From the NCBI GenBank assembly GCA_023230265.1, contig JALNXR010000151.1, positions 1 through 5,471 of the forward strand: a stretch of DNA of 5,471 nt, in the 5' to 3' direction. Source of the DNA: Bacteroidales bacterium. GTDB taxonomy: Bacteria > Bacteroidota > Bacteroidia > Bacteroidales > UBA932. The notes beneath the pieces were generated by a model. That model did no database searches. It saw only the letters and a list, made by a program, of their open reading frames with translations, and had not been told where the DNA came from. Made by a program: the position numbers and the translations under genes. This document shows, one piece after another, positions 1 through 4,731 of the stretch (positions are counted from its first letter, which is position 1; every line of letters starts with the position of its first letter).

Positions 1-44
1 GTATAGAAAAAACCGGAAGAGGTTTGGTAGGCTCGATAGAATAG
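1..44 (+). CDS. nusB: C-terminal end of probable transcription antitermination factor NusB (partial)
   Basis: The reading frame starting at base 3 gives IEKTGRGLVGSIE and then a TAG stop at 42-44; the rest of the gene lies before the window. The pattern (I-x-K-x-GRGL plus a short tail) resembles the C-terminus of NusB proteins from Bacteroidales as I remember them, and nusB commonly sits directly before yajC in this group. NusB binds boxA RNA together with S10 (NusE) and helps antitermination of rRNA transcription. With only 13 residues visible, the call rests mainly on gene order and this short match. The other two frames give a stop at once or a very basic peptide with no resemblance that I recognise. 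Confidence 0.55.
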   Translation, partial: IEKTGRGLVGSIE

Positions 45-53
45 TTAATTTTG
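23..53 (+). promoter_or_regulatory. Candidate Bacteroidota sigma-ABfr-type promoter upstream of yajC
   Basis: A TTTG at 23-26 (-33 element) is followed after 19 bp by TAATTTTG at 46-53, which fits the known Bacteroides -7 consensus TAnnTTTG exactly; 19-21 bp is the usual spacing. Transcription would begin around base 60, about 15 nt before the yajC ATG at 76. The -33 element lies inside the last codons of the probable nusB, so this would be an internal promoter allowing yajC and the genes after it to be expressed independently of nusB. The motif is short and the region AT-rich, so chance occurrence is possible. Confidence 0.5.
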
Positions 54-75
54 TAATAATTTAAAATCAACAGGT

Positions 76-396
76 ATGAATTTCCTTGTATTTCTTGAAC
101 AACAGCCAGCTGCTACGGGCGGGAGCTGGAGTTTCCTCATAATGATGGGGCTAATATTCGTTGTTATGTACTTTTTTATGATCCGTCCCCAACAGAAAAA
201 GCAAAAGGAGCTTGTTAAATTCAGGAGCTCTCTTCAAAAAGGGGATAAAGTTGTGACAGCAGGCGGAATTTATGGTGTAATTTCGGAGGTAAAGGAGCAG
301 TATGTCCTTATTGAGGTGGACACTAATGTTAAACTAAGAATTGACAAGTCTTCCATTGTTAAGGATGTGTCGGATATTCAGGCAAGTGCCAGATAA
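76..396 (+). CDS. yajC: Preprotein translocase accessory subunit YajC
   Basis: YajC is a small inner-membrane protein that associates with SecDF and the SecYEG translocon and supports protein export and membrane insertion. The 106-residue length is normal for the family. A short N-terminus leads into one hydrophobic membrane segment at about residues 18-36, followed at once by the family signature RPQQKKQKE (37-45) and then by the conserved cytoplasmic part with L-x-x-GDKVVTAGGIYG (54-67). The C-terminal part is a small beta-rich domain ending in a short tail. The start at 76 is the only ATG that leaves the membrane segment intact; its leader is A/T-rich without a Shine-Dalgarno sequence, as is usual in Bacteroidota. 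The gene follows a probable nusB by 31 nt and precedes ybbR by 9 nt. secDF is not in the window. Confidence 0.95.
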   Translation: MNFLVFLEQQPAATGGSWSFLIMMGLIFVVMYFFMIRPQQKKQKELVKFRSSLQKGDKVVTAGGIYGVISEVKEQYVLIEVDTNVKLRIDKSSIVKDVSDIQASAR

Positions 397-405
397 TTTG
401 GCACT
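385..405 (+). other. Perfect 7-bp stem-loop across the yajC stop codon, abutting the ybbR start
   Basis: AGTGCCA (385-391) and TGGCACT (399-405) are exact inverted repeats separated by a 7-nt loop, GATAATT. The yajC stop codon (394-396) sits in the loop, and the 3' arm ends one base before the ybbR ATG at 406. No T-run follows, so it does not look like an intrinsic terminator. Inference: folded RNA would block initiation at ybbR, and a ribosome finishing yajC would open it, giving translational coupling. Confidence 0.5.
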
Positions 406-858
406 ATGTTAAAGTTCAGAAGGATATCATTTTCCTATGAAAGGGGCAGACAGGTTTTACTTTTCCTGTTCTGCCTCTTTCTGGCATTTGTAATCTGGTC
501 TGTTCATAAATTATCAGGAGACTTTAGCACATATTTCAATTACAGGGTCCATCTTAAAACGGTGATTAACGGCCGTGATGCAGAAGCGGTTTCAGAAAAT
601 CTTATGACTCTCAGAATCAGAGCAGGAGGTTTTTACATTCTCAAGCAGAAATTTACAAGAGAGTGGCCATCGGTATTTTTAAATGTGGATTACAGGCAGT
701 TAAACAGAGTTCCCGGAAATGAGGGGCACTATTCGCTTATTTCAACAAATCTCAGGGAGAATATCAGAGAAGCTCTGGGAGAATCTATCGTGATGGAAAG
801 TGTTGTTTCTGATACTCTTTTGTTTGTGCTTACCCGTGAAAACTCCTATAAGGAATAA
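406..858 (+). CDS. Short YbbR-like (CdaR-like) single-pass membrane protein
   Basis: This 150-residue protein has a basic N-terminus (residues 1-15), one hydrophobic membrane segment (about 16-34, rich in Leu and Phe) and an extracytoplasmic region of about 115 residues. The segment after the membrane helix resembles the first YbbR repeat: a strand-rich stretch with VHLKTV, LMTLRIRAGGFYIL (67-80) and VFLNVDYRQL (90-99). The position between yajC and coaE is where Bacteroidales carry their YbbR-domain gene, which supports the call more than the sequence alone does. As I know the family, Bacteroidales members are usually about 300 residues with more than one repeat, so this one seems cut down; only 19 nt separate it from coaE, leaving no room for a decayed remainder. 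In Firmicutes, YbbR proteins (CdaR) regulate the c-di-AMP cyclase CdaA; no cyclase gene is present here, so the role is unknown. Confidence 0.7.
   Translation: MLKFRRISFSYERGRQVLLFLFCLFLAFVIWSVHKLSGDFSTYFNYRVHLKTVINGRDAEAVSENLMTLRIRAGGFYILKQKFTREWPSVFLNVDYRQLNRVPGNEGHYSLISTNLRENIREALGESIVMESVVSDTLLFVLTRENSYKE
439..481 (+). other. Long imperfect stem-loop inside the 5' coding region of ybbR
   Basis: Bases 439-454 (GAAAGGGGCAGACAGG) can pair with 465-481 (CCTGTTCTGCCTCTTTC): 16 pairs including one G-T (444 with 476), one bulged T at 469, and a 10-nt loop TTTTACTTTT at 455-464. It covers about codons 12-26, starting 33 nt after the first base of the start codon and so beyond the usual footprint of an initiating ribosome. 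What follows the stem is not a clean T-run. The left arm encodes a basic, polar stretch and the right arm the Leu/Phe-rich membrane helix, so purine/pyrimidine bias from coding could create the complementarity by chance. Function is not known. Confidence 0.45.
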
Positions 859-877
859 CTTAATTTCTTAATATAAT

Positions 878-1483
878 ATGTTTTGCTTTGCCTGCACCGG
901 AGGAATTGGTTCAGGAAAATCCTACACAGTAAGGGTTTTCACAGCTTTGGGTGTTCCTGCATATGTGGCCGATCTTAAGGCAAAACAGTTGTATGACAAG
1001 GATAAGTCTCTGATATGGAGACTTTGCGAACTGCTTGGTAACGAGATTTATGTTGACGGGATTCTCCAGAAACAGGTGATGGCATCCAAGATTTTTGCTG
1101 ACAAAAAATTGCTGAAACGAGTGAATGCGATAGTTCATCCCAGGTTGCTTGAGGATTTTTTTGAATGGAGGGATGAGAGAGTAAAGGAGGGGACAGAGAT
1201 GATAATATACGAATCTGCGATATTTTTGGAAACCCCGTTGTTTCACCAGATAGCTGATAAAGTCATTGTCGTTACTGCTCCGGAAGAGGTCAGGATTAAA
1301 AGGGTGATGAAGAGGGATAATATGCAGGAGTATCAGGTAAGACAGAGAATAAGCAAACAGTGGAATGATGAAAAAAGACTTTCAATGGCCGATTTCATTA
1401 TCTTTGCGGACGGAAAAAGGGCTGTGCTTCCCCAGATACTGAATATTATCGAGGTGGCACGCAGACTATATATCAAAGAATAA
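878..1483 (+). CDS. coaE: Dephospho-CoA kinase
   Basis: CoaE phosphorylates the 3'-hydroxyl of the ribose of dephospho-CoA with ATP, the last step of coenzyme A synthesis in the cytoplasm. The 201-residue length is typical. A Walker A P-loop, GGIGSGKS, lies at residues 8-15 right after the first strand. The conserved AD pair of the substrate-binding region is at 31-32, the family's HP motif at 87-88 (NAIVHPRL), and the ESAIFLE stretch at 112-118 corresponds to the usual PLLFE segment. The lid region has RVMKRDN (142-148) and QVRQRISKQW (153-162). The ADFII motif at 171-175 is present, but the Asn usually found shortly after it is replaced (FADGK). The ATG at 878 is the only ATG ahead of the P-loop. 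The gene's last base is shared with the first base of the next gene. Confidence 0.95.
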   Translation: MFCFACTGGIGSGKSYTVRVFTALGVPAYVADLKAKQLYDKDKSLIWRLCELLGNEIYVDGILQKQVMASKIFADKKLLKRVNAIVHPRLLEDFFEWRDERVKEGTEMIIYESAIFLETPLFHQIADKVIVVTAPEEVRIKRVMKRDNMQEYQVRQRISKQWNDEKRLSMADFIIFADGKRAVLPQILNIIEVARRLYIKE

Positions 1484-2205
1484 TGGGTGTCGGAAAATGG
1501 ATAACAGGTGCCCTGGGCTGGGCACTGGGAGGGCCGATAGGAGGGATAATCGGATTTGCACTGGGTTCTCTTATGGAAAAGGGAGAACAGCACAGAGAGG
1601 GAGCAGTTTATTCTCCTGCCGAGGAGAGAAACAGCTTTATGGTCTCTCTGCTTGTCCTTTCGTCAGCGGTAATGAAGGCTGACGGAAAGGTGATGAAGTC
1701 AGAACTGGATTATGTAAAAAGATTCATTCTCGAAAACTTTGGACCCGATGCTGCATCTCAGGCAGTCAGGCTTTTAAGAGATTTGCTCAGACGTGAAGTG
1801 GATGTAATCTCTGTAGGAGGTCAGGTGAGGGCATATATGAATTATGATGCCCGTATGCAACTTCTCCACTATCTTTCAGGTATTGCACTTGCAGACGGAC
1901 ACCCATCAGCATCCGAACAGGAGGTTCTCAAAAAGATAGCAATTGCCATAGGGATAAACGTCAGAGATTATGAATCTGTGTTTGCTATGTTTGGCGCGGG
2001 AATTGAATCGGCATACAAGGTACTCGAAATTGATTCCGGAGTTTCAGACGAAGAGGTAAAAAAGGCCTACAGGAAAATGGCGGCAAAACACCATCCTGAT
2101 AAAGTCTCAAATCTGGGACCTGATGTGCAGAGAGCTGCCGAGGAGAGATTCAAAAGTATATCAGAGGCTTACGAAAAGATTAAAAAAGAGAGAGGAATAG
2201 TATAA
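1483..2205 (+). CDS. DjlA-like co-chaperone: glycine-rich N-terminus, TerB-like domain and C-terminal J-domain
   Basis: The 240-residue protein has three parts. Residues 1-31 are hydrophobic and glycine-rich (a GG-x-x-GG pattern around 16-21), resembling the N-terminus of DjlA and probably membrane-inserting. Residues about 50-165 are helical and fit a TerB-like fold: two acidic motifs, KADGK (65-69) and LADGH (136-140), are each followed by a conserved Glu, the pair used for metal binding in TerB proteins. Residues about 176-238 form a J-domain with the HPD motif at 204-206, needed to stimulate the ATPase of Hsp70/DnaK, and a typical KSISEAYE helix (224-231). DjlA is a membrane-linked DnaK partner with this same order of parts. 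The start overlaps the coaE stop by one base (TAATG), suggesting coupled translation. It is not a full DnaJ: Gly/Phe and zinc-finger regions are absent. The substrate is unknown. Confidence 0.85.
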   Translation: MGVGKWITGALGWALGGPIGGIIGFALGSLMEKGEQHREGAVYSPAEERNSFMVSLLVLSSAVMKADGKVMKSELDYVKRFILENFGPDAASQAVRLLRDLLRREVDVISVGGQVRAYMNYDARMQLLHYLSGIALADGHPSASEQEVLKKIAIAIGINVRDYESVFAMFGAGIESAYKVLEIDSGVSDEEVKKAYRKMAAKHHPDKVSNLGPDVQRAAEERFKSISEAYEKIKKERGIV

Positions 2206-2224
2206 ATTGTTCAGTTAAAAAATT

Positions 2225-2653
2225 ATGAAAACAGATTTAAAGAAAATTATATCGGTATCAGGACAACAAGGCCTTTTCAGGTTTGTTTCCCAGGCAAAAT
2301 CGGGTGTTATTGCAGAATCCCTTACAGATAAAAAGAGATCCCTTTTTGGAATTAATTCCAGGGTTACTGCTCTTTCTGATATATCTATCTACACAGAGGA
2401 TAAGGAGATGCCCCTCCGGGAGGTGTTGATCCGTATCAGGGAGAAGCTATCAGATGGTGATGCGCCAATCCACGGCTCCTCTCCTGAAAAACTAAGGGAA
2501 TTTTTCGCTGATGTCATTCCGGATTATGACAGGGATAAATTTTATGTATCCCACATGAAAAAGGTAGCCGAGTGGTACAATATTTTAAAACAATACGCAT
2601 CGTTGGAGTTTGAGAGTGATGGACAACCTGAGGAAGAAATTAAAGAGAGTTAA
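2225..2653 (+). CDS. DUF5606 family protein of unknown function
   Basis: A 142-residue soluble protein without signal peptide or membrane segment. Its N-terminal part, KKIISVSGQQGLFRFVSQAK (6-25), followed by a stretch beginning VIAESL and SDISIYT (51-57), matches the DUF5606 pattern found across Bacteroidota (a small beta-rich N-terminal domain). The second half is helical: PLREVL (63-68), a segment rich in charged residues, SPEKLREFFADVIPDYDRD (86-104) and a final helix with EWYNILK (116-122), then an acidic tail. No catalytic residues can be named and the family has no established function that I know of. Its position between a TerB/J-domain gene and rimO gives only a weak hint. The last 35 nt also encode the start of rimO in another frame. 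The ATG leader is A/T-rich with no Shine-Dalgarno sequence. Confidence 0.85.
   Translation: MKTDLKKIISVSGQQGLFRFVSQAKSGVIAESLTDKKRSLFGINSRVTALSDISIYTEDKEMPLREVLIRIREKLSDGDAPIHGSSPEKLREFFADVIPDYDRDKFYVSHMKKVAEWYNILKQYASLEFESDGQPEEEIKES
2605..2621 (+). promoter_or_regulatory. Shine-Dalgarno-like GGAG and start codon that fix the rimO start
   Basis: GGAG at 2605-2608 precedes the rimO ATG (2619-2621) by 10 nt, inside the coding sequence of the DUF5606 gene. It is the only clear Shine-Dalgarno-like sequence ahead of any start in the window. TTG (2610) and GTG (2616) are in the same frame just upstream but are less likely starts; no in-frame ATG lies between 2619 and the essential first cysteine. 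Confidence 0.45.
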
Positions 2654-3953
2654 AGTCATCACTCTGGGTTGTTCCAAAAACCGGGTAGATTCTGAACACC
2701 TTCTCAGACAGATATCCGGATGCGGTTTTTTTGCTGAGGCAGCTGAGGAGATTGCTGATATTAAAGGGGCTGATATTTTGCTCATTAACACCTGCGGATT
2801 CATTCATGATGCAAAGAGAGAGTCTGTTGAAACCATTCTTGAGGCTGTAGAAGAGAAACGCAAGGGCAATATCAGTAAGATTTTTGTGTTTGGATGCCTC
2901 TCCCAGAGATATCTGCAGGAGTTAAAGGAATCTATCCCGGAAGTAGACCGTTTCTTTGGTGTCTTTGACAGGGAGAGTGTGGTATCCGCCATTGGAGGTG
3001 AATGGGATCACTCATGTTCTCACGAAAGGTACATCACTACTCCGTCTCATTATGCCTATTTAAAGATTTCTGACGGGTGTGACAGGAGCTGCTCATACTG
3101 TTCTATACCTCTGATCAAGGGCCCATATACTTCTGTTCCTGAAGATCAGCTGGTTAAGGAGGCTGAATATCTTGTCTCCTCCGAAGTGAAAGAGTTGATT
3201 CTTATCGCTCAGGATACAACCTGCTACGGAAGGGATTTAAAGGATGGAAAAAGTCTGGTAAGTCTGGTTAAAAGGCTTTCTGCCATTGATTCTCTGGATT
3301 GGATAAGAATATTGTATGCCTATCCGGCAGGATTTCCTTCTGAACTTTTAAATGAGATGGCAGAAAATCCCAAAATTTGCAAATATCTGGATATTCCTCT
3401 TCAGCACATTTCTACCAGGGTACTTACTGCAATGAGAAGAGGGGTGGACTCTGCTGAGACCAGGTCGCTGGTGGAGAGAATCAGGAGAGAGGTTCCTTCA
3501 ATTGCATTAAGAACCACAATGATAGTAGGACATCCGGGAGAGGGGAGACGGGAGTTTAGAGAACTGCTGAATTTTGTAAAGGAGGCACAGTTCGAAAGGC
3601 TGGGAGCCTTTACCTATTCACGTGAGGATGGGACATGGGGAGCAGAAAATCTAAAAGAGAGAATAACCAAGGCTGAGAAGGAGGAGAGATATGCCACCCT
3701 CATGGAGCTGCAATCTTCTATCTCTTTGAAATACAATTTAACCAGAGTCGGCTCAATAGAAAAAGTATTAATAGACAAAATTGACGGAGGAGTGCTTACA
3801 GGCAGAACTCAGAAAGAGGCACCCGAAGTTGACGGAGAGGTGATCATAGGGGGAGAGTTGAAAAAAGAGGATTTTAATAAATTAATTGGTAATTTTGTCC
3901 CGGTTGAGATTACGGATGCAGATGAATACGATCTCTACTCAAAAATAGTTTGA
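2619..3953 (+). CDS. rimO: Ribosomal protein S12 methylthiotransferase RimO
   Basis: RimO is a radical-SAM enzyme that adds a methylthio group to the beta-carbon of a conserved aspartate of ribosomal protein S12 (Asp89 in E. coli), using two [4Fe-4S] clusters. From the ATG at 2619 the product has 444 residues, normal for the family. The N-terminal methylthiotransferase domain carries three cluster cysteines at 18 (VITLGCSKN), 59 (NTCGF) and 93 (FGCLSQ). The radical-SAM motif CxxxCxxC is at 154, 158 and 161 (DGCDRSCSYCSIPLIKG). The C-terminal TRAM domain covers about 381-444 and binds the substrate protein. ITLGCSKNRVDSEHL and the SIPLIKG context favour RimO over its relatives MiaB and MtaB, which modify tRNA. 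HPGEG at 305-309 stands where HPGET is common. The start overlaps DUF5606 by 35 nt; fabG follows after 21 nt. Confidence 0.95.
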   Translation: MDNLRKKLKRVKVITLGCSKNRVDSEHLLRQISGCGFFAEAAEEIADIKGADILLINTCGFIHDAKRESVETILEAVEEKRKGNISKIFVFGCLSQRYLQELKESIPEVDRFFGVFDRESVVSAIGGEWDHSCSHERYITTPSHYAYLKISDGCDRSCSYCSIPLIKGPYTSVPEDQLVKEAEYLVSSEVKELILIAQDTTCYGRDLKDGKSLVSLVKRLSAIDSLDWIRILYAYPAGFPSELLNEMAENPKICKYLDIPLQHISTRVLTAMRRGVDSAETRSLVERIRREVPSIALRTTMIVGHPGEGRREFRELLNFVKEAQFERLGAFTYSREDGTWGAENLKERITKAEKEERYATLMELQSSISLKYNLTRVGSIEKVLIDKIDGGVLTGRTQKEAPEVDGEVIIGGELKKEDFNKLIGNFVPVEITDADEYDLYSKIV

Positions 3954-3974
3954 ATTTTTTAAAAATAAACAGTT

Positions 3975-4721
3975 ATGAAATTACTGGAAGGAAAGGTTGC
4001 TCTCATTACCGGTGCAGCACGGGGAATCGGAAAAGCTATAGCACTCAAATTTGCTTCTGAAGGAGCAAATATAATATTTACAGATATAAAGATAGACGAT
4101 AATGCGCTTGCAACCAGGGATGAGATTGCCTCTTTTGGAGTTAAAGTATTGCCCATTGCCTCAAATGCTGCTGATTTTCAGGAGGCGCACAAGGTGGTGG
4201 AAGATGGAGTAAGGGAGTTCGGAAAGATAGATATTCTGGTGAACAACGCAGGAATTACAAGAGACGGACTGATGATGAGGATGAGCGAAGAGCAGTGGGA
4301 CAGCGTCATAAATGTTAATCTTAAATCTGCGTTTAACTTTATACACGCGATTACACCATTGATGATAAGGCAGAAAAGCGGATCTATAATCAATATGAGC
4401 TCGGTTGTGGGAGTTGCCGGAAATGCAGGCCAGGCGAACTATTCTGCTTCCAAGGCAGGTATGATTGGACTTGCAAAATCCATAGCACAGGAACTTGGAT
4501 CGAGGGGAATCAGGGCAAACGCAGTGGCTCCTGGTTTTATAATTACCGAAATGACCTCCAAATTGCCCGAAGAGGTGAAGAAAGAGTGGGCTCAGAAAAT
4601 TCCTCTGAGGAGGGGAGGAACACCGGAGGATATTGCAAATGTATCTCTTTTTCTCGCCTCTGATCTCTCCTCTTATGTAACCGGACAGGTTATATCAGTG
4701 TGCGGAGGTATGAAGATGTAA
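3975..4721 (+). CDS. fabG: 3-oxoacyl-[acyl-carrier-protein] reductase FabG
   Basis: FabG reduces 3-oxoacyl-ACP to 3-hydroxyacyl-ACP with NADPH, the first reduction of each fatty-acid elongation cycle in the cytoplasm. The 248 residues form one classical short-chain dehydrogenase domain: cofactor motif TGAARGIG (12-19), NNAG (90-93), and the catalytic tetrad Asn115, Ser143, Tyr156 and Lys160 (YSASK). PG at 186-187 and a C-terminal GGMKM fit FabG. The stretches GITRDGLMMRMSEEQWD (93-109) and NMSSVVGVAGNAGQANYSAS (140-159) are typical of true FabG and not of broader SDR oxidoreductases. The leader is A/T-rich (3954-3974). No other fatty-acid synthesis gene (fabD, acpP, fabF) is adjacent, unlike in many Proteobacteria, so it appears to be a stand-alone copy within a mixed operon. 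Acting as an acetoacetyl-CoA reductase is possible but less likely. Confidence 0.93.
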   Translation: MKLLEGKVALITGAARGIGKAIALKFASEGANIIFTDIKIDDNALATRDEIASFGVKVLPIASNAADFQEAHKVVEDGVREFGKIDILVNNAGITRDGLMMRMSEEQWDSVINVNLKSAFNFIHAITPLMIRQKSGSIINMSSVVGVAGNAGQANYSASKAGMIGLAKSIAQELGSRGIRANAVAPGFIITEMTSKLPEEVKKEWAQKIPLRRGGTPEDIANVSLFLASDLSSYVTGQVISVCGGMKM

Positions 4722-4731
4722 AAATTAATTT

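Noticed and set aside
10..25. AAACC / GGTTT inverted repeat with a 6-nt loop in the nusB tail
   Set aside because: Only 5 bp with two G-C pairs and no T-run at its end; too weak to call a terminator.
911..1246. 111-codon open frame on the - strand inside coaE
   Set aside because: It lies entirely within the clearly coding coaE, is rich in Cys, Phe and Tyr, has no recognisable domain and no leader of its own; it is a shadow frame.
2410..2424. CCTCC-G-GGAGG palindrome within the DUF5606 gene
   Set aside because: Five pairs with a one-base centre cannot form a real hairpin loop, and the bases encode a conserved PLREV segment.
3954..3966. T-run followed by A-run after rimO, considered as a terminator
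   Set aside because: There is no GC-containing stem; this is an A/T-rich leader for fabG, and the short gap fits continued transcription.
3951..3974. TAGTTTG near the rimO stop as a -7 promoter box for fabG
   Set aside because: It is one base short of TAnnTTTG and has no convincing -33 element at the right distance.
4722..4731. Ten-base perfect palindrome AAATTAATTT between fabG and the lipoprotein gene
   Set aside because: It is pure A/T in an A/T-rich leader, where such palindromes are expected by chance; it is not a stable hairpin and no second copy was seen.
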